A stretch of DNA of 64,000 nt from Moraxella boevrei DSM 14165 (GCF_000379845.1 NZ_KB903772.1:1-64000); one strand, 5' to 3'; shown: positions 30,030 through 39,918, numbered from the stretch's first letter. The notes: generated by a model from the sequence alone, not told the origin. Numbers and translations: made by a program.

Positions 30030-31553
30030 ATGAACGAAAATCAGCCCCCAAAACTGAACTATCAAGATGATGTTAATAGTGAAATTCAGGTGGATTTTTC
30101 TGCTAATTCGTTGGATAAAAATGAATTGGTTAGGAAAAATTCGACAGAATTAGCCACATTTTCAACAACAGAACCGCCTAGCCAAAAAAAGGTCAGCATT
30201 GGTGAAAAAGAAGCATTAAAACTTGCGGTGGTCGGACATACCAATGTGGGGAAAACGTCTATTTTACGCACGTTATTGCGAGATGTACATTTTGGCGAAG
30301 TAAAAAATGCCCCTGCCACCACTCGCCACGTTGAAAAAGCCATGATAACGGATAGTCAAACTGCTGAACCGCTTGTGGCTTTGTACGATACCCCCGGTTT
30401 GGAAGATGCGACAGGGTTGTTGGATTGGTTGGAAGATAATACCGCCAGTCGGCGTGATGGTATTGAGCGGTTGCAACAGTTTTTGGCAAGTGACATTGCT
30501 CAACAAGATTTTAGCCAAGAGGCTAAAGTCGTTCGCCAACTACTGGCAAGCGATGTGGCGGTGTATGTTGTGGACGCTCGTGAACCTGTCCTCGGCAAAT
30601 ACAAAGACGAGCTGACTGTGCTGTCATGGTTGGCAATTCCTGTTATGCCTGTGTTTAATTTTAGCGATAATCAAGACCGTAATATCGGCGATTGGCAACA
30701 GATGCTCGCGAGACGCAATTTGCACGTTTCTACTCGCTTTGATTCGGTGGCGTTTGAGTTTGGCGATGAAATTAAACTTTGGCAAAACCTTGCAACCATG
30801 CTGATTCAACCGCAAATTTTGCAACAACTTATCGCACGCCGTCAAGCGGATTGGGAACAATTATACGAAGAAGCAAATATCAAAATTGCTCATTTTTTGC
30901 TCAATGTTGCCAGCTTCGTAGAAACCATTCACGAAGATGATGACCCATTGCCGACGTTGCACAAAATGCAAGAAAAAGTGCGTCAATCCGAACGCAGTTT
31001 GCAAGATGAGTTGTTAAATTTATACAAATTTTATGACAACACAGTGGCAACGACGCCGTTGGAGCTGACCGAATACCGAAGAGACCCATTTGATAGCGAT
31101 TTGCTCGCTAGTTATGGCTTACGCACGACAGGTGGTGTCGCAACTGGGGCGTTGATTGGGCTTGGGATTGATGCCATGTCGCTCGGCACGACTTTGGGGC
31201 TTGGCACGGCAATCGGTGGTTTGCTTGGTGGCGTGGCAAGCAACACAGGGGCGATTAGCGATAAAATCAACGGCGTAAAACGGCTGTACATTGACCCTGC
31301 GACTTTGACATTGCTCGCGACCCGTTCAGTGGATTTGTTAAACACGCTTCGGCATCGTGGACACGCTTCTACCCAAACGATTGAACAAATATCCGCTAAT
31401 CGTACGCTATGGGCGGTGGATAAATTACCACCATTGCTGAAAAAAGCTCGTGGCAAACCGCAATGGTCGTCGCTCAATGATGGTAAATTGGCAAAATCTG
31501 CCTATGATTTACGAGATGAAAGTGCGTGGAATTTGATTGATTTTCTAAAGTGA
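30030..31553 (+). CDS. DUF3482-type GTPase
   Basis: 507-aa P-loop GTPase of the Era/HSR1-like group with a C-terminal DUF3482 region. G1 is GHTNVGKTS (about residue 70), G3 is YDTPGLED (about 120), and the usual NKxD G4 motif appears to be replaced by NFSD (VMPVFNFSDNQ). The middle is helical. A Gly/Ala-rich hydrophobic segment at about 370-412 (TGGVATGALIGLGIDAMSLG and onward) looks membrane-inserting. Such proteins usually sit next to a DUF2868 membrane protein; none is seen here. Cellular role unknown. Confidence 0.8.
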   Translation: MNENQPPKLNYQDDVNSEIQVDFSANSLDKNELVRKNSTELATFSTTEPPSQKKVSIGEKEALKLAVVGHTNVGKTSILRTLLRDVHFGEVKNAPATTRHVEKAMITDSQTAEPLVALYDTPGLEDATGLLDWLEDNTASRRDGIERLQQFLASDIAQQDFSQEAKVVRQLLASDVAVYVVDAREPVLGKYKDELTVLSWLAIPVMPVFNFSDNQDRNIGDWQQMLARRNLHVSTRFDSVAFEFGDEIKLWQNLATMLIQPQILQQLIARRQADWEQLYEEANIKIAHFLLNVASFVETIHEDDDPLPTLHKMQEKVRQSERSLQDELLNLYKFYDNTVATTPLELTEYRRDPFDSDLLASYGLRTTGGVATGALIGLGIDAMSLGTTLGLGTAIGGLLGGVASNTGAISDKINGVKRLYIDPATLTLLATRSVDLLNTLRHRGHASTQTIEQISANRTLWAVDKLPPLLKKARGKPQWSSLNDGKLAKSAYDLRDESAWNLIDFLK

Positions 31554-31661
31554 TTATTTAAAAAGATTGTTAAAAACCAATTAAAAGGTTGAAAAAAATT
31601 AAAATGCCCTGATTAAGTCATCAGAATAAACAATCAGGTTTAATTTAAAAAATTGATCATC

Positions 31662-32156
31662 ATGAATGAAATACACTTTAACCCAAACTTAAAAAGTGCT
31701 GAACACGAGCCAGAACTGACCGATGAACAGCTTACTGAACTTAGCAAAAAAAGGGCATATTTGCAACAGCAAGCCATTGACATTATTGAGATTGCACAGT
31801 CGCAAAATACCGCATTGACCTGTTTGCACAAAATTAACGTGCTAGGCGGAACGACCGAAAAAGCCTACACCGCTGTTAATGAGCGGATTGTGGCGGACAG
31901 CGATGCCCATGGTGCGTATCATGCGATAGCCATGGCTCAAAGTACCTCTGATTTGCCGTTTGATGTGCCTGCATTGATTGGCATTATTAAGGAACATGGC
32001 GATGCAGAATTAGCGTTGCGGTTGTTAAAATTATTTCATAGCCAACCGCTCAATGCCGAGCCTGTCAGTCAAATTGTCGCCCATATTCAGCAATCGCAAG
32101 ACAGCCAAGTGATATCTCAATTAAATGCTTATTTGGCAAATTATCCAACGGCTTAA
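31662..32156 (+). CDS. Hypothetical helical protein
   Basis: 164-aa predicted soluble, mostly alpha-helical protein that I do not recognise. It has an acidic N-terminus (EHEPELTDEQLTELSKK) and then helices (AYLQQQAIDIIEIAQSQN and ALIGIIKEHGDAELALRLLKLF) with a TPR- or HEAT-like feel. ATG 31662 is preferred; the upstream in-frame TTG 31653 adds only three residues. It has coding-like composition and no competing overlap, and sits downstream of the GTPase, possibly co-transcribed. Confidence 0.6.
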   Translation: MNEIHFNPNLKSAEHEPELTDEQLTELSKKRAYLQQQAIDIIEIAQSQNTALTCLHKINVLGGTTEKAYTAVNERIVADSDAHGAYHAIAMAQSTSDLPFDVPALIGIIKEHGDAELALRLLKLFHSQPLNAEPVSQIVAHIQQSQDSQVISQLNAYLANYPTA

Positions 32157-32178
32157 CAAATTATTTAGAAATTTTGAG

Positions 32179-32541
32179 TTATTCGCAACGAAATTGAATG
32201 TGATATTCATAATCGTCATCACGAGCGATACTGGTCTTATTACCCAAAATCTCTGTGAGAACGGTTGTCGCTTTGTCCACGACACGCCCAAGACTTTCGT
32301 CTAATACGCCGTTATAAGTGGTTCTATCGCTGATAACTACAGGATTTTGCAAGCGTCCACATTGCAGATTGGCACTGTGAATCGCATTTTTTTGGGCGAC
32401 TACTTTGCTTTTACCCAGTCCTGTGGTTTCAAAAATTTGATTGGGACGTTGGATAACAGGGGCGGTTGGTGTGCTTTGACAAGCGGTTAACAAAGTGGTT
32501 AAACCTAATAAACAAGCGTGATAAATTGTTGATTTTTTCAT
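32179..32541 (-). CDS. Putative lipoprotein
   Basis: 120-aa lipoprotein: signal with lipobox LTAC (Cys about 20), Pro/Thr linker, then a domain with KSKVVAQKNAIHSANLQCGR and a C-terminal EYHIQFRCE holding two further Cys that could form a disulfide. ATG 32541 is chosen because GGAG lies at optimal distance; the adjacent ATG 32544 is too close to it. No known family recognised with confidence. Convergent with the preceding hypothetical gene. Confidence 0.65.
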   Translation of the reverse strand: MKKSTIYHACLLGLTTLLTACQSTPTAPVIQRPNQIFETTGLGKSKVVAQKNAIHSANLQCGRLQNPVVISDRTTYNGVLDESLGRVVDKATTVLTEILGNKTSIARDDDYEYHIQFRCE

Positions 32542-32678
32542 CATTTCTCCGTAAATTTGATAAAAATAGAATGAATAGTTTGACAAATTTTTATGGATTT
32601 GGCAACTGTTCTACTGAATTTAAATAGATTGTTGTTTTATTTAACATTTTTTAAAATATTGCTCAAGGATAAATTTGT

Positions 32679-33350
32679 ATGTTAAGTGCCAGTCCCCCAA
32701 CCAGTTTTTTGATTGACAGTCCAACTGGACAGCTTGAAGTGGATGTGTTGTGGCAAAATAATAATCCGCACGACCCAGCTACTCAGCGAGTAGCATTGCT
32801 TTGCCACCCAAACCCACTCGGTCAAGGGACGATGATGAATAAAATCGTCACGACGATGTACCGTTTTGCTCGTGATGCAGGGATGCACGTGGTACGGTTT
32901 AATTACCGTGGCGTGGGCAAATCCACGGGCGAATATGGGCATATGACAGGCGAAATCGATGATGCCTTGACCGTGTTACAATGGCTTGCCACCCAAACCG
33001 ATGTCCGCCAGTTGTGGCTTGGCGGTTTTTCGTTTGGTGGTTATGTGGCGATGTCACTGGCTCAGATGATTGCCGAGCAAGGGGCATTTTTGGGCGTGGG
33101 CGATTTTGAATTGACTGATTTGGCATTGATTGCCCCATCTATTGAGAAACATGACACTGATGTGATTAATTTACCAACACAAAAAACGTTCATGATTTAT
33201 GGCGAACATGATGAGCTGGTTGCCCCAAGCTCGCTCGTGGGTTTTGCCAATCAGTTCAGCATTCGTCAAGCGATGATAGCTGATACAGGACATTTTTTTC
33301 ATGGCAAATTAGCAGAATTAAAAGACTTATTGGCAAGTTATACCAGTTAA
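32679..33350 (+). CDS. Alpha/beta hydrolase
   Basis: 223-aa serine hydrolase of the YtfL/COG2945-like group. The oxyanion segment is LLCHPNPLGQGTMMNK, the nucleophile elbow is GFSFGG (Ser about 118), a likely Asp lies in YGEHDELVAPSSL and the His in DTGHFFHG. It is cytoplasmic with no signal peptide. An AAGGA ribosome-binding site precedes ATG 32679. The substrate cannot be told from the sequence. Confidence 0.82.
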   Translation: MLSASPPTSFLIDSPTGQLEVDVLWQNNNPHDPATQRVALLCHPNPLGQGTMMNKIVTTMYRFARDAGMHVVRFNYRGVGKSTGEYGHMTGEIDDALTVLQWLATQTDVRQLWLGGFSFGGYVAMSLAQMIAEQGAFLGVGDFELTDLALIAPSIEKHDTDVINLPTQKTFMIYGEHDELVAPSSLVGFANQFSIRQAMIADTGHFFHGKLAELKDLLASYTS

Positions 33351-33387
33351 AACGGCGAAAAATTTTCAAGTTTTTGTCAAGAATAGA

Positions 33388-33416
33388 TTGTTATTTTGGC
33401 ATTTATTTGTTAAAAT
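33388..33416 (+). promoter_or_regulatory. rpsT promoter
   Basis: TTGTTA (33388-33393), a 17-base spacer and TAAAAT (33411-33416) make a good sigma70 promoter about 160 bases before rpsT. The leader holds a GCTTGT...ACAAGC inverted repeat (about 33430-33465) that could take part in S20 autoregulation. Confidence 0.6.
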
Positions 33417-33574
33417 ACCGAGCTTTAATCGGCTTGTTCTCGTTTTTCGTGTCTCGTGATACAAGCAAAATAACACCAAACACAACTTGTAAATGCGTGT
33501 TAATAACCCAAAAAATCGGTGGCTGCCTGATTGGGGTTATTGATAACTCACTGTTAATTTAAGGATTTTTTGCT

Positions 33575-33841
33575 ATGGCAAACTCTGCACAAGCTCGCAA
33601 ACGTGCTCGTCAAAACGTTAAACGTCGTCAACTAAAAGCATCACAACGTTCTATGGTACGTACTTACCTAAAACGTGTGGTAAAAGCGATTGAAGAAAAA
33701 AATTATGAATTGGCAACTGAAGCCTACAAACTGGCTGTGCCTGTGATTGACCGTATTGCGGACAAAGGCGTTATTCACAAAAACAAAGCAGCACGCCACA
33801 AAAGTCGCCTAAATAAAGCAATTAAAGCGTTAAAAGCCTAA
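33575..33841 (+). CDS. rpsT: 30S ribosomal protein S20
   Basis: Primary 16S rRNA-binding protein of the small subunit. It is 88 aa, very basic, starting [19 protein letters not shown] and ending [18 protein letters not shown], exactly the S20 profile. AAGGA ribosome-binding site before ATG. Monocistronic with its own promoter and terminator, as in other gammaproteobacteria. Confidence 0.98.
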   Translation: MANSAQARKRARQNVKRRQLKASQRSMVRTYLKRVVKAIEEKNYELATEAYKLAVPVIDRIADKGVIHKNKAARHKSRLNKAIKALKA

Positions 33842-33874
33842 TTATTAGCATTAGTTTTTTAAGCTAAAATTGCC

Positions 33875-33906
33875 AAAACTCCTACAAAATTTTTTTGTAG
33901 GAGTTT
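33875..33906. terminator. Terminator between rpsT and the YoaK-like gene
   Basis: Long stem AAAACTCCTACAAAA / TTTTGTAGGAGTTT with T8 following on the plus strand. It can serve both convergent genes. Confidence 0.88.
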
Positions 33907-33941
33907 ATTTTTTTTTACTTTTTTTATAAAGTTTTACTTGA

Positions 33942-34625
33942 TTAATTTATTACTGATTTTCCATGATTATCCCAATGTAAAAATACCCAATGGTATAAAA
34001 TCGCTGATAACATCACAATCAAAATCGGCAAGGTTAACGCTAAATAACCGACTTTTACATATAAAATTGCCCCAATTACGCCACCGCCACAAAAACAATA
34101 CCAAATCATCGCTTGGAACATCACCATTTTTTTATCAGTTTTTCGCCCTGCCAACCAATTCCCCATAGATGCCCCCATGTCAGACGTTAACCCAGTCAGA
34201 TGCGTGGTGCGAATGCCCGTGCCTTTATAAGTTGCCACTATGGAGTTTTGTAAACCGCATGCCATGGTTGCAAAAAAATGCCCTAAAAATGAATGTTGAT
34301 AAAATAAAACTAAACTGAGAATTAATAAAATTGTTTCGATACACAATGCTACGCCGTAGCGTCGCCCTTCTTTTAAATCGGTATTACCGACCACAAAGCC
34401 ACTTATCACCGACCCTGCCAAAAATGACAACAACACCGCACACACCATAAGTAACATTTTAACATCGCTATTGGCAATCGCTGTGGCAAACAGTGATACA
34501 TTGCCTGTCACATGCGATGCCGACAAATGAGTAAAGCCAACCAATGCCGTGCTATTGACACAGCCTGCACTGAATGCCAACACACCGCCACCGATGCGTA
34601 TCCATAAGGGAAGTTTTTCAAGCAT
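33942..34625 (-). CDS. YoaK/DUF1275-family membrane protein
   Basis: 227-aa inner-membrane protein with about six hydrophobic helices. The DUF1275 pattern is visible: an N-terminal SAGCVNSTALVGF, then HVTGNVSLFA, a central MACGLQNSIVATYKG, and GIRTTHLTGLTSDMG. Such proteins are common in proteobacteria; their transport substrate is unknown. Confidence 0.85.
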   Translation of the reverse strand: MLEKLPLWIRIGGGVLAFSAGCVNSTALVGFTHLSASHVTGNVSLFATAIANSDVKMLLMVCAVLLSFLAGSVISGFVVGNTDLKEGRRYGVALCIETILLILSLVLFYQHSFLGHFFATMACGLQNSIVATYKGTGIRTTHLTGLTSDMGASMGNWLAGRKTDKKMVMFQAMIWYCFCGGGVIGAILYVKVGYLALTLPILIVMLSAILYHWVFLHWDNHGKSVIN

Positions 34626-34737
34626 GACTTATTCTTAATCAAGAAATAAAATAACGGGACAAAATAATAAAGATACAAAAAATCGGCTACATCATATATA
34701 ATATAGCCATGATTTTCAATGACATTTTGAGAAAAAT

Positions 34738-35592
34738 ATGCAAAGTTCTTCCATTTATTTATTTAACCGTACTGTATTTAGCATGAGTTTGGTGGTGCTA
34801 CTATCCGCCTGTGGCGGTTCAAGTGCTACAACAGGCAACCAAAATAATTCTACTATCCCAACAAATCCAAATACTAATCAAAACAATAGCTTACCAAATC
34901 AAGCCGATTTTGCTAAATGTAGCGAACAAATTTACCAACAACAGCCGACTATTTCCGCCAGTATGAACAAAGGCAGTTATCCACTGTGTTTTAACGGCTT
35001 TGCGGTACTATATTCGGGCGTTTCTCGCACGCCGATTTGGGTAAGTGAGCACTTGACCCGTCAGCGATTGACCTATGCCAAAACCTTGCAACGTGAAGAT
35101 AATTTTCACCCCGAAGAACGTTTGCCAACGGAGTTTCGCAGTGAACTTGCCGATTACCGTAACTCAGGCTACGACCGTGGGCATCTTGCTCCCAATGCCG
35201 ATATGTCCAACAAAACTGCTCAATACGACAGCTTTAGCCTTGCCAATATCGCCCCACAGCACCCTGATAATAACCAAAAAAACTGGGTAAGAATTGAACA
35301 ACTCACTCGCAGTTTAACCAATCAACACGGCTCAAGCTATGTGGTAACTGGGGTGTCGTATTTATCGCCACAAGTGCAAAAACTCAACAATCGTATCCTT
35401 GTTCCAACGCATTTTTTTAAGGCGGTTTATTTTCCAACGCAAAATCAAGCAGTTGCTTTTATCACGCCTAACGATGCCAGTCAGCAAACCGAGATTGTCA
35501 GCTTACAGCAGTTACAGGCAATCACAGGCGTGGATGCTTTTCCAAATCTACCGTATGTGGTAAAAAGTGTGAAAATGGCGGTAAATTTTTAA
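34738..35592 (+). CDS. Secreted lipoprotein DNA/RNA non-specific endonuclease
   Basis: 284-aa nuclease of the NUC1 (beta-beta-alpha metal) family. The export signal ends in lipobox LSAC followed by GG (Cys about 25), then a low-complexity Asn/Thr linker. The catalytic motif DRGHLAPNADM (His catalytic, about residue 145) and the metal-binding Asn region (NIAPQHPDNNQKNW) are intact. It would sit in the outer membrane or periplasm and degrade nucleic acids, either as food or to trim extracellular DNA in biofilm. Single gene on the plus strand, divergent from the YoaK-like gene. Confidence 0.88.
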   Translation: MQSSSIYLFNRTVFSMSLVVLLSACGGSSATTGNQNNSTIPTNPNTNQNNSLPNQADFAKCSEQIYQQQPTISASMNKGSYPLCFNGFAVLYSGVSRTPIWVSEHLTRQRLTYAKTLQREDNFHPEERLPTEFRSELADYRNSGYDRGHLAPNADMSNKTAQYDSFSLANIAPQHPDNNQKNWVRIEQLTRSLTNQHGSSYVVTGVSYLSPQVQKLNNRILVPTHFFKAVYFPTQNQAVAFITPNDASQQTEIVSLQQLQAITGVDAFPNLPYVVKSVKMAVNF

Positions 35593-35637
35593 AAATTGAG
35601 AAATAATTTTGATAAGACAACTTAAAAAGATAAAAGA

Positions 35638-35919
35638 ATGAAAAATTTTCAACCGTTTGCAAATGATAGCCAAAGTGTCAGCGTGGAAGGCGAAACAGGC
35701 GAGTTAACCTTTGAAAATCAAGGTGAACAAGTGAATTTTTATGGCAATGCGACTTTTTATCTTGACCGTCAAAGCCTTGAATTAGCCATGCAATTACAGC
35801 AACAATTTGCCAATATTGTGGCATATTTACAACAAAAAGATGCCGAAAATACTGAACACTCGCAAACTGTTGCCAAATATAAAGCGAATGTAACTGAAGT
35901 GGCAAATCCATTTTTATAA
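35638..35919 (+). CDS. Hypothetical protein (93 aa)
   Basis: Small soluble protein I do not recognise. The N-terminal half looks like beta strands (SVSVEGETGELTFENQGEQV, NFYGNATFYLD), the C-terminal half a Gln-rich amphipathic helix (LELAMQLQQQFANIVAYLQ). Its stop directly abuts the stop of the convergent emrB-like gene. A purine-rich AAAAGATAAAAG precedes ATG. Confidence 0.6.
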   Translation: MKNFQPFANDSQSVSVEGETGELTFENQGEQVNFYGNATFYLDRQSLELAMQLQQQFANIVAYLQQKDAENTEHSQTVAKYKANVTEVANPFL

Positions 35920-37464
35920 TTAATGGTGAAACGGGGGTTTTGCCAACCAAATCAAGCCAATTAATAATAAAAAGATGAAACCAAACGCATAAAATACGTC
36001 ATTTGAACCAATAATTAATGCTTGCTGGGTGATGTTTTGATTAAGGTAAGTCAAAGCTTGTTGGTGGGTCATGCCAGTCGCTTCAAGTTGTGCAATCAAG
36101 GCTTGGGCGTTTGAACCATTGGATACTGTTTCGGTGAGATACGCATGGTGCAACACAGAGCGTCTATCCCATACCGTCATCACGAGCGATGCCCCAATCC
36201 CGCCCGCTAACGTCCGCACAAAAGTAAATAATCCTGTCGCTGATGCCATTTTGTGCATCGGCACATTTGACAAAGCAATGGTGGTCAAAGGCATAAAAAA
36301 CATCGCTGTGCCAATCCCTTGAATCAACTGCGGCCAAAACACATCCCAAAAAGCCATCTGCGGATTAAACTCACTTCGCCAAATAAATGTGCTAGCATAC
36401 ACGATAAAACTTAAGGTCACTAAAATCCGCATATCCACGCTACGTGCGTATTTACCGATAATCGGCGTTAAAAGCACAGGAAAAATTCCAATCGGAGCAG
36501 CGGCAAGTCCTGCCCAAATCGCCGTGTAGCCCATCGTCTGTTGGAGCATAACAGGCAACAGCACAATCGCCCCCATATACAGTAAAAACGCAAGGCTAAT
36601 CACCACTGTGCCAATGGTAAAATTACGGTCCGCAAACAGGGATAAATCAATAATCGGAAACTTTTCACCACGTTCCCAGATTACCAAATACGCTAAGCCC
36701 AATACACTGACCAATGCCAAAAGGATAATCTCGCTCGATGCGAACCAATCCAACTCTTTACCACGGTCGAGAAAAAACTGCAATGCACCGACACCAACCA
36801 CGAGTAAAGTTAAGCCAATGACATCAACTTTAGTCTTGTGAATGGGGGTTTCACGATTTTTGAGCTGTTGCCATGCCAACACAATCGCCACAACACCAAT
36901 CGGAATATTAATAAAAAATATCCAACCCCAATGGTAGTTATCCACCAAATAACCACCCAAAATCGGACCTAAAATCGGTGCAGTCACTACGACCATGGCA
37001 AACAATCCTAACGCCATGGCGTGCTTTTCTCTTGGGAATGCCTGTAATAACAAGGCTTGCGACAGCGGAATCATCGGACCTGCGACCGCCCCTTGTGCCA
37101 TCCTTGCCCCAATCAGCATGGGTAGACTGTGGGAAATGCCACATAGCCACGAGCAAAACACAAACAAACTTGCCGACCACAAAAATACTTTTACCGAACC
37201 AAACTGACGAGCGAGCCAGCCCGTCAAGGGAATGGAAATCGCATTGGCAACGGCAAACATAGTAATCACCCATGTACCTTGCGATGTTGCTGCACCCAAA
37301 TCCCCTGCAATAGTTGGCAAGGCAACGTTAGCGATGGTCGAATCTAGCACCATCATAAATACCGCCATTGATAAAGCAAAAGTGGTAATCACCAGTGGCG
37401 TCCCTGACAAAGGCGGTAGGCTAAAGGCTGGGTTTGGGCTTTGAGGTGCGATAGCATCTGCCAT
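35920..37464 (-). CDS. emrB: EmrB/QacA-type multidrug efflux MFS transporter
   Basis: DHA2-family proton antiporter of 514 aa with 14 predicted transmembrane helices. It shows the helix 1 pattern MVLDSTIANVALPTIAGDLG, the motif A region GWLARQFGSVKVF, and motif C PMIPLSQALLLQAFPREK with APILGPILGGYLV. It pairs with the EmrA-like membrane-fusion protein 10 bases upstream on the same strand; together with a TolC-like outer-membrane channel (not in window) they would expel hydrophobic toxicants. No local regulator of MarR or TetR type is present. Confidence 0.93.
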   Translation of the reverse strand: MADAIAPQSPNPAFSLPPLSGTPLVITTFALSMAVFMMVLDSTIANVALPTIAGDLGAATSQGTWVITMFAVANAISIPLTGWLARQFGSVKVFLWSASLFVFCSWLCGISHSLPMLIGARMAQGAVAGPMIPLSQALLLQAFPREKHAMALGLFAMVVVTAPILGPILGGYLVDNYHWGWIFFINIPIGVVAIVLAWQQLKNRETPIHKTKVDVIGLTLLVVGVGALQFFLDRGKELDWFASSEIILLALVSVLGLAYLVIWERGEKFPIIDLSLFADRNFTIGTVVISLAFLLYMGAIVLLPVMLQQTMGYTAIWAGLAAAPIGIFPVLLTPIIGKYARSVDMRILVTLSFIVYASTFIWRSEFNPQMAFWDVFWPQLIQGIGTAMFFMPLTTIALSNVPMHKMASATGLFTFVRTLAGGIGASLVMTVWDRRSVLHHAYLTETVSNGSNAQALIAQLEATGMTHQQALTYLNQNITQQALIIGSNDVFYAFGFIFLLLIGLIWLAKPPFHH

Positions 37465-37474
37465 GAGTTGCCCC

Positions 37475-38725
37475 TTATTTGCTATCGTGTAAGATTTGTT
37501 CGATGATTTGTTGTGCCCCTGTCATATCAGCTTGGACAGTCATCACCGCCACAGGCTTGGTATTGGCGGTTGCAGTGGCGACTTGTGGCTGATTGACCGC
37601 ATCTCGACTGTCAATCTCAGCGTGCATACTCAAGCCCACACGTAGGGGATGTTTAGCGACTTCTTGCTCATCAAGAGCAATGCGTACAGGCACCCGTTGG
37701 GTAACTTTAATCCAGTTACCCGTTGCATTTTGGGCAGGCAATGCCGAAAACGCACTGCCAGTTCCTGCTGACAGTCCCACCACTTTGCCGTGATATTCCA
37801 CTTCATCGCCATATAGGTCAGATTTTAACAACACTTTTTGCCCAATTCGGATATCTTTGAGCTGATTTTCTTTAAAATTGGCATCCACCCATAAATCATG
37901 CAAAGGCACAATTACCATTAATGGCGTACCTGCGTTGATTTTTTGCCCAAGCTGAACGCTACGGCGAGCAACTTGCCCATCCACAGGGGCAGTGATTTGG
38001 GTACGAGTAAGGTTAAGCCACGCATTTTGGATATTGGTAATCGCTGATTGTACCGCAGGTTGGTTTAGCACGTTGCTATCGCCGATGTTGGCAAGCGTGG
38101 TGTTGCGTTGGGCTTTGGCGGTGGCAATGGCAGTTTTAGCGGTGTTTTGTTTTGCCAATGATACCTCAAGTTGGGCTTGAGCGGTCGCCACTTTATCAGC
38201 GGCGTGCTGTAACTCTTCTTGGGAAACCGCATTCATTTTCACCAGTTGGGCACGGCGTTGATAGTCGGCTTGGGCGGTCTTTAACGCCACTTTTGCCGTG
38301 TCAATTTGGCTGTTAATCTCGTTAAAAGCGGTTTGAGCTTGGGTGATACTGGCATCGGCTTGACCCACACTTACCGATTGGATTTTAAACTGACGTATAG
38401 CGGTTTTTAACTGAGCTTGAGCGGTTTCCAATGCCAAACTATTGTCTGTCTTATCCAACGCAACCAACAATTGCCCACTTTTTACCATATCGGTATCATT
38501 CACGCCAATTGCTTGCACTACACCTGTGATTTGGGACGTAATTTGCACCTGATTGCCATTAACATACGCATCTTCGGTGCTAATGTGATACCGCCACTGG
38601 GTAAAATAAAAAAAAGCCACAATCAACGCAATGACCAACAAAATTAGGGTAAAAATAATCAGATTGCTACGGCGATTTTTTTGAGCGGTGGTGTTGTTAG
38701 CGGTCAAATGAACCTGTTCTGCCAT
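37475..38725 (-). CDS. emrA: EmrA/HlyD-type membrane fusion protein
   Basis: Periplasmic adaptor of 416 aa. One N-terminal transmembrane helix (about 23-46), a lipoyl/barrel-sandwich start (EDAYVNGNQVQITSQITGVV), a long alpha-helical coiled-coil hairpin (about 95-210, Ala/Gln-rich), the second lipoyl half (ITAPVDGQVARRSVQLGQ), and a beta barrel (VDANFKENQLKDIRIGQ). First gene of an emrAB operon. The ATG at 38725 follows AAAGGAAAA. Confidence 0.92.
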   Translation of the reverse strand: MAEQVHLTANNTTAQKNRRSNLIIFTLILLVIALIVAFFYFTQWRYHISTEDAYVNGNQVQITSQITGVVQAIGVNDTDMVKSGQLLVALDKTDNSLALETAQAQLKTAIRQFKIQSVSVGQADASITQAQTAFNEINSQIDTAKVALKTAQADYQRRAQLVKMNAVSQEELQHAADKVATAQAQLEVSLAKQNTAKTAIATAKAQRNTTLANIGDSNVLNQPAVQSAITNIQNAWLNLTRTQITAPVDGQVARRSVQLGQKINAGTPLMVIVPLHDLWVDANFKENQLKDIRIGQKVLLKSDLYGDEVEYHGKVVGLSAGTGSAFSALPAQNATGNWIKVTQRVPVRIALDEQEVAKHPLRVGLSMHAEIDSRDAVNQPQVATATANTKPVAVMTVQADMTGAQQIIEQILHDSK

Positions 38726-38971
38726 ACCATTTTCCTTTGACTAAACCCAAAAAATCCGACTGCAAGCAACCGGATGATGGAATTAAGCGGATAAGTTTTA
38801 ACGAAAAAATAACTCGCTAATATACGCTTTAATATTTGATAAAACAAGCATCAAAATACAATGCAGTTATTGCATAAGCAATATTTTGCTTAAAAATATT
38901 GCAAAACTTTAACAAGAATGACAATGTTCGCTAAAATTTCTGTATCAACTTGAGCAAAAAGTTCTTAAGCA

Positions 38972-39688
38972 TTATTTGCCTTTCGCATCCGCCCAAATGA
39001 TTTTATGTAGTTGCAATTGCAAACGTACAGGCAAATTATCCGCCAAAATCCATTCGGCAAGCTCAGTTGCAAGGCTCGGTACATCGCCACGTTGAGCCTC
39101 ATCAATGTTAAACATCGGTGAAAACCAAACCGTGCCAACTTTGTGGTGCAACGCGTGTTCAAACAGTTTTTGCTTTGCCCAGTCATAATCAGCACGGTTC
39201 ATAATCACGAGCTTTAGCTGGTCATGTTTGGTCAAATATGCCAAATTTTCCCACAGATTTTTATCCACTTCGCCCGAACTTGGGGTTTTTAAATCCATGA
39301 CTTTTGATACCGCCACAGGTACATTTTTTACCGACAACGCCCCTGCGGTTTCGAGCGAAAGTTCGTAGCCGTGTTCTAATAATAGCTTCATTAAGGCAAT
39401 GGCATTGGGTTGGGCGAGTGGCTCACCCCCTGTTAAACAGATGCGTTTGCACTGAAATCTTTGTGCTTTTTCTAAAATATCTATTAAGGAAAAACGCTCA
39501 CCACCACTAAACGCATAAGTCGTATCACAGTACACACAGCGGAGAGGACAACCTGTCAAACGAATAAAAATCGTTGGTAAACCTGCGGTTAATGCTTCAC
39601 CTTGTAATGAATAAAAAATTTCGCTGACTTTTAGCCCTGCATTTGGGTCAGTCGTAGGGATAAGTGGGGTTCGTAATGAATGGCTCAT
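38972..39688 (-). CDS. queE: 7-carboxy-7-deazaguanine synthase
   Basis: Radical-SAM enzyme that forms CDG from 6-carboxytetrahydropterin in queuosine synthesis. At 238 aa it has the Cx3Cx2C cluster motif in GCPLRCVYCDTTYAF, the early SEIFYSLQGEA substrate segment and LTGGEPLAQ. Transcribed alone; queC and queD are not adjacent. Confidence 0.93.
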   Translation of the reverse strand: MSHSLRTPLIPTTDPNAGLKVSEIFYSLQGEALTAGLPTIFIRLTGCPLRCVYCDTTYAFSGGERFSLIDILEKAQRFQCKRICLTGGEPLAQPNAIALMKLLLEHGYELSLETAGALSVKNVPVAVSKVMDLKTPSSGEVDKNLWENLAYLTKHDQLKLVIMNRADYDWAKQKLFEHALHHKVGTVWFSPMFNIDEAQRGDVPSLATELAEWILADNLPVRLQLQLHKIIWADAKGK

Positions 39689-39918
39689 ATTGATATAATT
39701 GTTTAAAAAATTGGTTATTTTAACAAATTTTTAATAAATATTGTAAAATTTCACCAAGTTTTTTGGGGATAATTGGCAAGTTGTGGCAGTATTTATCAAA
39801 ATTTTTTTTAAATCTTGGCAAAAAAATGCTAAAAATACTTGTCAACTGAGAAAAATTTGGGTAACATGGCAGTTAGCTTAAGGAAACTCTTTACTTTCGT
39901 TTTTGCAAGGAGCAAGTC

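Noticed and set aside
31607-31638. CCTGATT...AATCAGG inverted repeat between the GTPase and the hypothetical gene as a terminator
   Set aside because: The loop is long (about 18 bases) and there is no proper T run, so termination is doubtful.
33938-34168. 76-codon plus-strand frame downstream of rpsT
   Set aside because: Lies opposite the clear YoaK-like gene and has no protein-like features.
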